A DNA stretch of 64,000 bases from Thiodiazotropha sp040791665 (GTDB lineage Bacteria; Pseudomonadota; Gammaproteobacteria; Chromatiales; Chromatiaceae). The stretch's first letter is position 1. Each line of letters starts with the position of its first letter. Both the position numbers and the translations under genes were made by a program. The notes beneath the pieces were generated by a model. That model was not told the origin of the DNA, did not search any database, and was given only the letters and a program-made list of their open reading frames with translations. This document shows positions 26,734 through 35,678 of the stretch, one piece after another. The stretch lies in assembly GCA_040791665.1 (NCBI GenBank), contig JBFNNX010000013.1, positions 62,001-126,000 on the forward strand, in the 5' to 3' direction.

Positions 26734-27758
26734 TGTCAGTCCATTTACCTGCTTTAAAGAGTGGCAGTCGAACCCGGTTAACAACAAAAAAGATGGCACA
26801 ACTGATCATAAGTGAGTTCAAACCGGCCTGGTGGTTAACTTCCCCTCACCTGCAGACAATATGGCCCAGCCTGTTCAGACACCGTCCACTTCTGCAGTTC
26901 CGCTGGGAGCGGATCGAACTCTATGATGGGGATTTCATCGACCTTGCTTGGCATGAATCTGAAGGTCCCTTAGTGATGCTGATACACGGACTTGAAGGCT
27001 CTCTCGAATCCCATTATGCGACTACACTCATCTCGGCCTTAAGCAAAGCCGGTTTCAGATGCCTCTTCATGCACTTGAGAGGTTGTAGCGGCGTGCCTAA
27101 CCGGCTGCAACGCAGTTACCACTCCGGGGCCACGGAAGATTTGGTTGAAATAATCGAGTTTCTGCACAAGAGAGGAGATGTACCACAGGCTATCATCGGC
27201 ATATCGCTCGGTGGCAATCTGTTACTCAAATATCTCGGCGAATCAGGTCGTAATTCAGCTTTGAAGGCGGCTGTTGCAGTCTCAGTTCCCTTTAATCTAG
27301 AAAGCGCTGTAACGCGTCTGGAGCATGGCTTCTCACAAGTGTACAACCACCATCTTTTGTGGAAGCTGTTGAAATCCTATACACAAAAGTGTCGTTCCAG
27401 ATCATTTTCCGTTGTGGAGGATATCAATTCAATACGCACGATTTATGAGTTTGATGATCGAATTACTGCCCTACAGAACGGATTTGTCGATGCCGCAGAT
27501 TATTACCACCGTTGCAGCTGCGCACAATTCCTAAAGCACATCACAACACCTACTCTAATTTTGCACGCACGGGATGACCCATTCATGCAACCGAAGGATG
27601 TGCCAAGCTTGCAAGATCTCGGTCCGGGTGTTTCACTAGAACTCTCAGATAGAGGTGGTCATGTAGGATTTGTTAAGGGCAGCCTTCCCTGGCGGCCTGT
27701 CTACTGGCTGGATCATCGTATACCGGCATTTCTGAAACATGTGCTCGCCCGAGATTGA
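26733..27758 (+). CDS. YheT family alpha/beta hydrolase
   Basis: About 341 residues; an internal ATG at 26793 (MAQLIISEFKPAWWLT) is an alternative start closer to the conserved region. The family hallmarks are PHLQTIWPSLFR, LIHGLEGS, the nucleophile elbow GISLGGNLLLKYLG, HARDDPFM (Asp) and GGHVGFV (His). YheT-like hydrolases are predicted esterases or lipases of unknown physiological substrate. It is translationally linked to the LON-domain gene. Confidence 0.9.
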   Translation: MSVHLPALKSGSRTRLTTKKMAQLIISEFKPAWWLTSPHLQTIWPSLFRHRPLLQFRWERIELYDGDFIDLAWHESEGPLVMLIHGLEGSLESHYATTLISALSKAGFRCLFMHLRGCSGVPNRLQRSYHSGATEDLVEIIEFLHKRGDVPQAIIGISLGGNLLLKYLGESGRNSALKAAVAVSVPFNLESAVTRLEHGFSQVYNHHLLWKLLKSYTQKCRSRSFSVVEDINSIRTIYEFDDRITALQNGFVDAADYYHRCSCAQFLKHITTPTLILHARDDPFMQPKDVPSLQDLGPGVSLELSDRGGHVGFVKGSLPWRPVYWLDHRIPAFLKHVLARD

Positions 27759-27848
27759 CACAATCTGCGCAGTGTTGTTGAGGTATTTCACCCAATACAT
27801 GCAGACTTTTTCTCTCTCTTCCGCCCCTGAGTTGAAGGTACCAGCCAG

Positions 27849-28565
27849 ATGCAGAATGTTAAAAATAAGCATGGAGACCAGATATCAGTAAATATAGCCT
27901 GTCTCGACATAAAACGCCTGCGACCGACACTGGTATCGACTATTGGCAGCCACTGTGAGGTATGGCGCAGTAATAAGCGGCAGGGAACAGAATCCGATAA
28001 TGAAGATGGCGTGATCTATACGGAATTTGTCATCAAACGACCTTTTTCCGACCACTCAATCAATGAGGCTGGCCTGCTGGCTCGTCACTACCGCCAATTG
28101 AAGGAAACACTCGACGAGATTATCCCGGATGCCCTGTTTGTGGCAAGCAAAATCAACGGCAGACCGAGTATTTTCGTCCTGGCGAAAGCAGTCAATATCT
28201 GGTTTAACATCGCCAATCAACAGAATGAAGAAGAGGCAATGAAGCTGTTGTGTAGATACCCTAAAGCACGCATACAGCTGGCCCGGTTCGTCAAAGCGGC
28301 TCAAGCATGGCGCAAATCGGATAACCCTAAAATGATCGACCTTTTCGGAATTGATAATCTAATCATGGACACAAACCGAGAGATTCGATTTCTTGACAGT
28401 TTCTTCGTCTTTTTCTTTGAGGACACCTTTCATATCATCGATGGAGGTGAAGAAGACTCGGAGCTGAGAGACAAGGTTGAGCTGTCGGAAAAGCGTCTTC
28501 GATATTTGGAACATCTGTTGGTGATGGCAAGGAAAATCTGTGATCAGCAACGGCAACCAGATTGA
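27849..28565 (+). CDS. Hypothetical protein with kinase-like C-terminal motif
   Basis: 238 residues, not recognised. A VIYTEFVIKRPF segment followed about 110 residues later by FGIDNLIMDTNREIRFLDSF resembles the Lys and the D-x-x-x-x-N/...D loops of YrbL-like or protein-kinase-like folds, where the N-terminal lysine and a C-terminal Asp bind ATP. This is a weak resemblance. It is in the same orientation as yheT, 90 bases downstream. Confidence 0.5.
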   Translation: MQNVKNKHGDQISVNIACLDIKRLRPTLVSTIGSHCEVWRSNKRQGTESDNEDGVIYTEFVIKRPFSDHSINEAGLLARHYRQLKETLDEIIPDALFVASKINGRPSIFVLAKAVNIWFNIANQQNEEEAMKLLCRYPKARIQLARFVKAAQAWRKSDNPKMIDLFGIDNLIMDTNREIRFLDSFFVFFFEDTFHIIDGGEEDSELRDKVELSEKRLRYLEHLLVMARKICDQQRQPD

Positions 28566-28611
28566 ATCCTGATATCACATATTACTAAGCCGTTGACCGG
28601 ATAAATTGCTT

Positions 28612-28642
28612 AGGGCCTGTTAACACTAATCCAATCGGCCCT
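28612..28642. repeat. Minimal copy of the AGGGCC…GGCCCT dispersed repeat
   Basis: agggcctgttaacactaat joined directly to ccaatcggccct; flanked by TA on both sides and followed by GTTAC, like the right end of the element at 25720. It lies between two convergent genes and looks like an internally deleted copy. Confidence 0.55.
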
Positions 28643-28644
28643 AG

Positions 28645-30126
28645 TTACGCATGATGTCTGGGAAATGAAACAATTACAACCAGTCCGCTGCGGTCGCTTC
28701 GATTCTCCATTTCAATCGTTGCATGGTGCAGATCAACAATACGTTTAACGATTGATAGCCCAAGTCCGCTTCCTTGGGTATTGGTATCCTCACCTCGCCT
28801 GAATCTTTGGTACAACCCTTGTTGCTTCTCCTCGGGAATGCCGGGACCGGTATCCGTGACAACCAATTTAATATCTGATTCATGTTCTTGCAAGACTACA
28901 CAGACCTCCCCTTTTTCTGGCGTATAGCGAATTGCATTGTCGATAAGATTCCTCAATAGAATCTGTATGCCTGGTGTATAGCCAGGCACCATTACGGGAT
29001 GCTCCACACCTTCATAAGCGAGTTCGATATCTTTCGCCAAGGCTGTCGCACCCAGTGATGCTAAGATATTGATCGATTCACCATGCAAGTCCACTTCATC
29101 TACATGTGATTGCTCGAGGGATCGACTATCCATACGTGCGAGAGTCAGCAACTGCTCCAGTAAGTGAGTTGCACGATCGACTCCGCGTATCACTTGATTC
29201 AAAAAATTGCCATGCCCATTTTTTTCATCGGCAAGTGATTTGGCTTGGGCCAATGTCTTCAATGCAGCAATCGGTGTTCTCAACTCATGTGCGGCATCCG
29301 CCGTAAACCTTCGCTCATTCTCCAAAACCCTTTGCACCCGACGAAACAGACTGTTCAGTGATGTCACCATAGGCACGACCTCTCGGGGTACGCCATGAGT
29401 GGAGATCGATTCCAGTGACTTCGGGTCCCTGTTCTTAACCTTGTTGGCGATGGATTGTAGCGGTTTTAGCCCTCCGCCCACGACGATCCAAATAAACAAA
29501 CCAATGACGGGCAATGAGATGATGATAGGCCACAAACTGTTGAAAACGATCTCCGACACAGTTTCCTGACGGACTGACATCAACTCCCCGATCTGCACGT
29601 GGAACTGACCGCTAGGTTCCTTTAAGCCGTACATACGCCATAGTTTGCCGTCCACGATTTGATTGTTATAACCTTCGGTAAACGTGTTAAACGAGGTGGG
29701 CAGATTTGATCGCAAATAAGTTCTTCCGTTGACCCCTTTTATGAGAAAGGCGAGTTTCGCTTCATAACGGTGACCGGTTGTATACTCACGAGGTACCAGT
29801 GTCAGATAATCCTTTTCACTCTCATCGGCCATGAATTCATCAATAAACAGTTTGAATGAGACAGAACTATTGATGAAATCCTCACCCAACTCCTTGACAA
29901 GTTTCTGTAAGTCTTGCCTTGCCTCGTTGTCCTCTTCAACCTCGTGAAGCATCAATGTGGCAAGAATGCGGGACTCCTGAGCCAAGGTCGCATCATAGAT
30001 CTCTTCTACTTCATGGTGTGCGGCAAGATAGACAAAATAGGCTGATATTAACCACAGAATGACAATTGTGGATATCAGACTGATTAAGAGTCTTCTGCGT
30101 ATCGATAGGTTAGTGGTCTGCTGCAC
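28645..30126 (-). CDS. Sensor histidine kinase (QseC/PmrB-like)
   Basis: A 493-residue inner-membrane kinase with an N-terminal TM (about 13–33), a periplasmic domain, a second TM (about 185–208), a HAMP linker, the H-box AADAAHELRTPIAAL, the N-box LLRNLIDNAIRYT, and G boxes DTGPGIPEE and GSGLGLSIV. It should autophosphorylate and pass the phosphate to the response regulator encoded 9 bases upstream. The signal is unknown. The periplasmic region is longer than that of QseC. Confidence 0.92.
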   Translation of the reverse strand: MQQTTNLSIRRRLLISLISTIVILWLISAYFVYLAAHHEVEEIYDATLAQESRILATLMLHEVEEDNEARQDLQKLVKELGEDFINSSVSFKLFIDEFMADESEKDYLTLVPREYTTGHRYEAKLAFLIKGVNGRTYLRSNLPTSFNTFTEGYNNQIVDGKLWRMYGLKEPSGQFHVQIGELMSVRQETVSEIVFNSLWPIIISLPVIGLFIWIVVGGGLKPLQSIANKVKNRDPKSLESISTHGVPREVVPMVTSLNSLFRRVQRVLENERRFTADAAHELRTPIAALKTLAQAKSLADEKNGHGNFLNQVIRGVDRATHLLEQLLTLARMDSRSLEQSHVDEVDLHGESINILASLGATALAKDIELAYEGVEHPVMVPGYTPGIQILLRNLIDNAIRYTPEKGEVCVVLQEHESDIKLVVTDTGPGIPEEKQQGLYQRFRRGEDTNTQGSGLGLSIVKRIVDLHHATIEMENRSDRSGLVVIVSFPRHHA

Positions 30127-30135
30127 GCTTACATC

Positions 30136-30804
30136 TCATTGATGAACTGATTTCTGGATAGTGTAACCGACACCGCGAATGGTCCTGATAAGATCCTTAC
30201 CCAATTTCTTGCGTAAATGGTGTATATAGACCTCTACGGCATTGCTTTCCACGCCCTCATCCCAACCATACAACGTCTCCTCCAATACCTGCCGGGATAA
30301 TATGCGCCCCTGGTGAGTCAGCAGTGACTCCAACACAGCAAATTCACTCGCACCCAGCATTATCTCTTCACCGGCCCTGGTGAGAGTGTGGGCTGCAGGG
30401 TCCAGTACCAGGTCACCATAAGTGATAACGGTGGCCGAACGGCCTTCACGGCGTCTGGTAATCGCGCGCAACCGGGCATTCACTTCCAGCAGGTCAAAGG
30501 GTTTCACAACATAGTCATCGGCCCCCAGATCGAGTCCCTCGACACGCTGTTCGACCGCATCACGGGCTGTCAGAACAAGCACGGGAAGATCCTTACCCTG
30601 CTTGCGTAATTTTTTTAATACATGCAGCCCGTCCTGTCTTGGCAGGCCCAGGTCAAGAATCAATGCATCCAGGTTCTCTGTTAATAAGGCTTGTTCCGCA
30701 GCCAAACCATCCATTACCCAGTCCACTGTGTGCCCGAGTTGTTTCAACCCCAGAGTCAAACCTTCGCCCAGATATTTGTCATCTTCCGCCAACAGGATTC
30801 GCAT
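30136..30804 (-). CDS. OmpR-family response regulator (QseB/PmrA-like)
   Basis: A 222-residue regulator: receiver domain with acidic pair at AEDDKYLG, phosphoacceptor in LILDLGLPRQDG and Lys in VVKPFDLLE, then a winged-helix DNA-binding domain with LSRQVLEETLYGWDE and VYIHHLRKKLG. First gene of the two-component operon. The target genes are not evident from the window. Confidence 0.93.
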   Translation of the reverse strand: MRILLAEDDKYLGEGLTLGLKQLGHTVDWVMDGLAAEQALLTENLDALILDLGLPRQDGLHVLKKLRKQGKDLPVLVLTARDAVEQRVEGLDLGADDYVVKPFDLLEVNARLRAITRRREGRSATVITYGDLVLDPAAHTLTRAGEEIMLGASEFAVLESLLTHQGRILSRQVLEETLYGWDEGVESNAVEVYIHHLRKKLGKDLIRTIRGVGYTIQKSVHQ

Positions 30805-31390
30805 CTTCAGACTCTCATTTAAGTCAGTTACTTAAATATCATGGCAACTTTGAATTATTCACAGGTTCCATTTGGGAATTCTCAATAATTCAGTTGCTTT
30901 TGCGCACCTTGAAACCAGACCTCTCAAGTTAGCCATGATTCCTTAATGAAATCTTAAATTCCCAAAATCTCACAAGTTGATGGCATCCGCCATATGACCT
31001 GGTTTCGACTCCGCCACTGGCCATGATAATCCCTACCCACCTCAAACACTTCCGAAAGCTCTGACCAAATCGCTGAATAATTCCTCTAGCAGTCTACATT
31101 CAAGCTGATTTGGGACAAAATTAACAGACTATGCCTATGACGATTTTCATAAAAAAATCATTAGCATATTGTTTTATTCAGGGGTATGATCTGAATACGC
31201 TACGAAACAGACCCATAACCGCTTCCTCATTTGATTTTCTTCAGGTCGAGAATCGGCATCCTTCGGTTTCCAGGCTCAGGCAAGGTGGATGAAAAACCGT
31301 GCCATTTAGCGTTCACGGTCTGTCTGGCAGGTTTGCATGGGACCGTCAGACCCTGGACTTATGACTATTATTTGTTAGGAATGTAGATAG
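30805..31390. other. Gene-free region upstream of the RRM gene (586 bases)
   Basis: Holds the divergent promoters of the two-component operon and of the RNA-binding gene. A long leader before 31391 includes a possible stem ggtctg/cagacc near 31318–31354. No gene or clear riboswitch is seen. Confidence 0.4.
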
Positions 31391-31669
31391 ATGACTAAAT
31401 TGTATGTTGGCAACCTTCCCTGGTCCGCCACAGAAGAGGATGTCCGGGAGCTTTTCTCAGGCATTGGCGAGGTGCAGTCGGCAAACCTTATTCTGGATCG
31501 AGAAACCCGTCGTTCAAGGGGGTTCGCCTTTGTGGAAATGAGCCAAGGTGATGCCGAAAAGGCTATTTCTCAGCTCAACGGCAAGGACTTTCAGGGCCGT
31601 GACTTGAGAATAAATGAAGCGATGGATAAGCCAAAACGAAGCTCTGGTGGTGGTGGCGGTCGCTGGTAA
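31391..31669 (+). CDS. RRM RNA-binding protein (cold-inducible Rbp type)
   Basis: 92 residues: a single RRM with RNP2 KLYVGNLPW and RNP1 RSRGFAFVEM, then a short Gly-rich tail (SSGGGGGRW). This is the bacterial Rbp family, often induced by cold. A long leader upstream may be regulatory and a clear hairpin follows downstream, so it is monocistronic. Confidence 0.92.
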   Translation: MTKLYVGNLPWSATEEDVRELFSGIGEVQSANLILDRETRRSRGFAFVEMSQGDAEKAISQLNGKDFQGRDLRINEAMDKPKRSSGGGGGRW

Positions 31670-31726
31670 CAGTCGGACTGCCGCGCTTGTGATGGTGGCC
31701 CGAGCACCACACTGAATTACCGACAG

Positions 31727-31754
31727 CGACAGGTCGGGAATACCCGGCCTGTCG
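31727..31754 (+). terminator. Hairpin terminator after the RRM gene
   Basis: cgacaggtcggg pairs with cccggcctgtcg across a 4-base loop, 57 bases after the stop. The following TTGCAA is only weakly T-rich, so it may be an inefficient or factor-assisted terminator. Confidence 0.65.
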
Positions 31755-31873
31755 TTGCAATAAGAAGAAACCAATGACCTGCACGATGTATTTGTGATTA
31801 CAGGTAGGTTTTCCTGTTTGCCCTCTCCAAGTTATTTTTCGTCCAAAATCAAGAACTTCAGGCAGCTAATCGC

Positions 31874-32746
31874 CTACTCCGACAGGAGTGCCTCGATGCG
31901 CGATTCCAACGGTGGATGACTCGCAAACAACTTTTGCACTTTGCCGGCACTGATCGCGAATGCAGCCATCTCATCAGGCAGTGACTCCGGCTCATGGGCC
32001 TGCTGTAAACGCCTTAGGGCGGCTACCATCTTCCCCCTACCCGCAAGTTCAGCCCCTCCTCTATCGGCGCGAAACTCCCGCCAACGGGAAAACCACATGA
32101 CTATGGTCATCGCCAGAATCCCGAGAACGAACTCGGCAATCATGGAAACGATGAAGAAGGCCGGACCATAGCCGCGTTCGGTCTTGAACACGATGCGATC
32201 AACCGTATGCCCTATGACCCGGGAGAGGAAAACAACGAATGTGTTGACCACCCCCTGTATCAATGACAGGGTAACCATATCTCCGTTCGCCACATGACTG
32301 ACCTCATGAGCGAGCACGGCTTCAACCTCATCCCTGTTCATCTGCTGCAGCAAACCCGTGCTGACCGCGACCAAGGCACTGTTCTTGTTCCACCCTGTAG
32401 CGAACGCATTGGGGGAGGCGTGATCAAAAACCCCCACTTCCGGCATGCCGATATTGGCCTGTTGCGTCTGCCTTTCAACGGTATTGACCAACCATCTCTC
32501 CACCTCGTTTCCCGGTGCCTCGATTACCTTGACACCCATACTCCGTTTCGCCATCCATTTGGAGATAAAGAGCGATATCAGTGAACCTGAAAAACCGATA
32601 ACGGCTGAATAGACCAGCAAAGCATTGAGGTTGAGATCGACCCCATTCTCCAGAAGCAGACCCTCTATACCGAGCAGTCTGAAGGTAATGCTGATCAGCA
32701 TCAAGATTGCCAGATTCGTTCCCAGGAACAGCGCTATTCTCATCAT
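31874..32746 (-). CDS. htpX: Membrane protease HtpX
   Basis: A 290-residue heat-shock inner-membrane zinc metalloprotease. Four TM segments are seen (about 5–25, 38–58, 155–180, 192–212). The zinc site is LAHEVSHVANGDMVT and the third ligand lies in EFRADRGGAELAG. It participates in quality control of membrane proteins, with FtsH. Length and order match the E. coli enzyme. Confidence 0.95.
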   Translation of the reverse strand: MMRIALFLGTNLAILMLISITFRLLGIEGLLLENGVDLNLNALLVYSAVIGFSGSLISLFISKWMAKRSMGVKVIEAPGNEVERWLVNTVERQTQQANIGMPEVGVFDHASPNAFATGWNKNSALVAVSTGLLQQMNRDEVEAVLAHEVSHVANGDMVTLSLIQGVVNTFVVFLSRVIGHTVDRIVFKTERGYGPAFFIVSMIAEFVLGILAMTIVMWFSRWREFRADRGGAELAGRGKMVAALRRLQQAHEPESLPDEMAAFAISAGKVQKLFASHPPLESRIEALLSE

Positions 32747-32836
32747 CTTAGATTCACCAAGTCAGGTACCCAATTTTCTGTCAATATTGGAGCATTGATG
32801 AGCGATTTCAAGAGAAGTTCCCAAAACCATAAAAAA

Positions 32837-32861
32837 AAGGGCTGCGAAAGAGGCAGCCCTT
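32837..32861 (-). terminator. Intrinsic terminator of the DUF4215 gene
   Basis: A 9-bp stem aagggctgc/gcagccctt with a 7-base loop. On the minus strand the 3' arm runs into eight Ts, just after the stop at 32885. Confidence 0.85.
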
Positions 32862-32884
32862 AATTTGTATACCGATATCCATTG

Positions 32885-33919
32885 CTAGTTGGGTGGCCCC
32901 CCTCTGCGGTTGCCATTTCCATTTCCATTGCCATTGCCGAACACAGCATTAGGCTGACCGCGCTCATCACTCCTGCCACGAGACTCATCGTTGCCTAACG
33001 ATCCCGCGTTCAACGGGCAGCCTCTCTCATTGTCATCCTCGAATTCATCCTTGAGCGCCTCGTAGTCGTCTTTGCTTCCAGGATATATCGCATTGAAGGT
33101 ATCGATTATTGATTCCGGAGTATGCCCATAATTGACTTCTGTCGAGGCGGCATTCAGGAGTGCAGCCACGGTATGGCGACCCAATGCATAGAGCTTACCG
33201 CCGCCTTGGCTCAGGACGTCCAGCAGAGTCTGGTCAGGAAATGCGTCTTCGAAAACATCACCGAACAACGTATCGGGGCTGTACAGGTTCCAGGCGTCAA
33301 AGTGGTGACTTTGTTTCCAGTAACCAGGAGTGCAGCCATCGCCGCCGTCAACTTCCGCTTCACAGAGTGCTGAACAACCGTCGCCATTATCATTGTTGCC
33401 ATCATCACACTGCTCACCCGGATCGAGGTTACCGTCACCACAGAATGGCTCTATTCCACATTCCGAGGAGCAACCGTCGCCGTCAACATTGTTTCCATCA
33501 TCGCAAGCCTCACCGATATCCAAAACGCCGTCACCGCAATAGGCTTCGATCGTGCAGGATGCGGAACAACCATCACCGTTCATGTTGTTACCGTCATCAC
33601 AGGCCTCGCCTTCATCCACGACGCCGTCTCCGCACATGGGCTCGACTTGGCAGCTTGAGGAACATCCATCTCCGTCGATAGTGTTGCCGTCATCACAGGC
33701 TTCACCTATATCCACATCCACGACTCCATCACCGCACATGGGCTCGATCTGGCATGAGGAGGAACAGCCGTCCCCATCGATGGTGTTGCCATCGTCACAC
33801 TGCTCTCCCGCGAGGGGATCAGAAATTCCATCACCGCACCTTGCACCAAAGGCAGATCCACTTATTAGCAACAGTGTCGGAAAAAAAATCATCATTAGAA
33901 AATAAGATTGTTTTTTCAT
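32885..33919 (-). CDS. Secreted cysteine-rich DUF4215 repeat protein
   Basis: About 344 residues from the ATG at MKKQSYFLMMIFF, which gives a clean signal peptide ending GSAFGA. Five repeats of about 33 residues follow (CGDGVVDxGEACDDGNxxDGDGCS, each with several Cys and Asp/Asn residues likely to bind calcium), the DUF4215 or myxococcal cysteine-rich repeat. The C-terminal domain begins GCTPGYWKQSHHFDAW and has an Asn/Gly-rich end (GNGNGNGNRRGG). Likely cell-surface or extracellular; the role is unknown. It has its own terminator. Confidence 0.8.
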   Translation of the reverse strand: MKKQSYFLMMIFFPTLLLISGSAFGARCGDGISDPLAGEQCDDGNTIDGDGCSSSCQIEPMCGDGVVDVDIGEACDDGNTIDGDGCSSSCQVEPMCGDGVVDEGEACDDGNNMNGDGCSASCTIEAYCGDGVLDIGEACDDGNNVDGDGCSSECGIEPFCGDGNLDPGEQCDDGNNDNGDGCSALCEAEVDGGDGCTPGYWKQSHHFDAWNLYSPDTLFGDVFEDAFPDQTLLDVLSQGGGKLYALGRHTVAALLNAASTEVNYGHTPESIIDTFNAIYPGSKDDYEALKDEFEDDNERGCPLNAGSLGNDESRGRSDERGQPNAVFGNGNGNGNGNRRGGPPN

Positions 33920-34398
33920 CGTGTTACTTACCTTATATGTAGATGGTCGCAATCAACTGTTTGTGACCACTTGATATCATGTCCTGGTAATAAATGCATA
34001 ACCGTGACAGCTTGTATAGAATCTTTTGTTAACATTGTATTTTCGGGATCAGTAAAAAAAATCATGCCCCATTCCCAAGAATACACAATAACAAGGATTA
34101 CTGATAAATGAACATAATGTAAACAGCTGGAGGGATATTGTTAGAAAAATTAACAATACTCACTATTTGCTAGACATAATTATTTATGTAAATCATAGAG
34201 TTGGCATCAATACCTTAAATAAAGCCTATATTCAATGGTGCGTATGGATGGATCGACAGCGACGAATTGCCAGGTTCCATTAGATTAAGGCTACATACCG
34301 CGAAACAAGCTGCAAACCAGATAGTATCCCCATCGGAGCGCTTTCATGGCGTAACGAGCCTTGTCGAACGAAGTGTTCGAATCAAAACCTGCCGCAAC
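33920..34398. other. Gene-free AT-rich region upstream of the DUF4215 gene
   Basis: About 480 bases with low GC content. Only promoter-like AT-rich sequence is apparent and no gene, RNA or repeat can be supported. Confidence 0.4.
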
Positions 34399-34440
34399 GC
34401 CAATTAAAAAGGGGGCCGCATGGCCCCCTTTTTAATTGGC
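34399..34440 (-). terminator. Perfect 19-bp palindrome / terminator at the tRNA-Ser 3' end
   Basis: gccaattaaaaagggggcc is exactly complementary to ggccccctttttaattggc with a 4-base loop gcat. It contains A and T tracts on both sides of the GC core, so it can terminate in either direction. The right arm includes the encoded CCA and discriminator base of the tRNA. Confidence 0.85.
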
Positions 34441-34527
34441 GGAGAGGCAGGGATTCGAACCCTGGGAGGGCTACTAACCCTCAACGGTTTTCAAGACCGC
34501 CGCATTCAACCGCTCTGCCACCTCTCC
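34437..34527 (-). tRNA. tRNA-Ser (anticodon TGA)
   Basis: Minus strand begins GGAGAGGTGGCAGAGCGG and ends CCTCTCC-G-CCA. The 7-bp acceptor stem is GGAGAGG/CCTCTCC, and the anticodon loop CTTGAAA carries TGA for serine. A long variable arm (GAGGGTTAGTAGCCCTC) marks a class II tRNA. The T-loop GGTTCGAATCC is standard and CCA is encoded. The upstream sequence has a GC-rich GCGCCGC discriminator typical of growth-rate-regulated promoters. Confidence 0.97.
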
Positions 34528-34697
34528 GAAGCGGCGCTAGGATACACTAACTAACCTTGAAATATCCACTATTTACCACCAAATAATGTGTATTGATCTT
34601 TTCGCCAGGAGCGGTATCCTGTGCTGAACGAATCAAAACAATAACTGTCTCACCTGTCAGATTGATTTTAGGGAAGTAATCAGGAGATTAAGCCAAA

Positions 34698-35369
34698 ATG
34701 AATCGTCTAGATATCAGCGCCGCCCGTTCCTCGGAGTCGGTACTATCAACTAATAAGTTGATAAAAAACACTTATATATTGCTCTCCATGACGCTGCTTT
34801 TCAGCGCTATCACGGCGACTGCATCTGTCTTTCTTGCCGTGCCTGGCTGGACCTACATGGCCTCTTTGATTGGCGCCATCGTGCTGATCTGGTTTGTATT
34901 GCCACGTACAGCCAATTCCTCTACCGGACTGGCAGTGATTTTCGGCATTACCGGTCTGATGGGATTCGGTCTAGGTCCAATTCTCAATATCTACCTGAGC
35001 ATGGCGAACGGGCCACAGATCGTGGGAACCGCCATGGCCGGCACCGGTATCATATTCCTCGGCCTTTCAGGTTATGCCCTTACAAGCAAGCGTGATTTCA
35101 GCTTTATGGGCGGTTTTCTGATGGCGGGATTACTGGTCGTCTTTGTTGCCATACTCGCAGGCCTGTTCATCAATATGCCTGCGCTGCATCTGGCCATCTC
35201 AGCGGTCGTGATCATGCTGATGAGTGGCTTTATCCTCTATGACACAAGCCGCATGGTGCACGGCGGAGAGACCAATTACATCATGGCAACCATTGGCCTC
35301 TACCTGAATATATACAACCTGTTCGTCCATCTGCTTTCGCTGCTCGGAGCTCTCTCCGGGGAAGATTGA
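34698..35369 (+). CDS. Bax inhibitor-1 / YccA family membrane protein
   Basis: 223 residues with seven TM segments, matching the BI-1 family (YccA/YbhL). The features are LLSMTLLFSAITATAS early, the LDTSRMVHGG-type motif ILYDTSRMVHGG, and NLYNLF-like LNIYNLFVHLLSLLGA near the end. E. coli YccA interacts with FtsH, and family members may be Ca2+ leak channels. A well-spaced CAGGAG precedes the ATG. A strong terminator follows 24 bases after the stop. Confidence 0.92.
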   Translation: MNRLDISAARSSESVLSTNKLIKNTYILLSMTLLFSAITATASVFLAVPGWTYMASLIGAIVLIWFVLPRTANSSTGLAVIFGITGLMGFGLGPILNIYLSMANGPQIVGTAMAGTGIIFLGLSGYALTSKRDFSFMGGFLMAGLLVVFVAILAGLFINMPALHLAISAVVIMLMSGFILYDTSRMVHGGETNYIMATIGLYLNIYNLFVHLLSLLGALSGED

Positions 35370-35393
35370 TTGTACTAATTGGATGCAGAGAAG

Positions 35394-35416
35394 CCCCGGC
35401 AATGCCGGGGTTTTTT
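35394..35416 (+). terminator. Intrinsic terminator of the BI-1 gene
   Basis: ccccggc/gccgggg stem with AAT loop followed by six Ts. A textbook rho-independent terminator. Confidence 0.93.
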
Positions 35417-35445
35417 ATGTCGAGGTTTGAAGGGGCGCAAGTACG

Positions 35446-35625
35446 ATGGATTGGACAAAAATCATCTGGGCATTGTTGTTGGGTGCAATGATTCTCTTTC
35501 TCTGGCCCCGGGCCAAACATATGCTCAAGAACAGCCCCAAGGCGCAAGAGGGAGATTGGCAGGCGGTGCTGTTGCCGATAGCCTTTGTCATCGGTTTTGT
35601 CATTCTGCTCATCATGATGGTCTAG
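35446..35625 (+). CDS. Small two-helix membrane protein (59 aa)
   Basis: Starts MDWTKIIWALLLGAMILFLW and ends with a second hydrophobic stretch LPIAFVIGFVILLIMMV, joined by a short basic/polar loop (PRAKHMLKNSPKAQEGDWQ). GAAGGGG upstream of the ATG is a possible ribosome site. Small proteins of this shape occur in many proteobacteria; the function is unknown. It lies between the BI-1 gene and the convergent serS gene. Confidence 0.7.
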   Translation: MDWTKIIWALLLGAMILFLWPRAKHMLKNSPKAQEGDWQAVLLPIAFVIGFVILLIMMV

Positions 35626-35678
35626 CCCGAACAGTTCAGTCCTGGCCCCATCATCACATCCCCGATTAAAACCTCGGA

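Noticed and set aside
34437..34527. Genomic island integrated at tRNA-Ser
   Set aside because: No integrase or direct repeat of the tRNA 3' end with a distant partner was found; the neighbouring genes look like ordinary chromosome.
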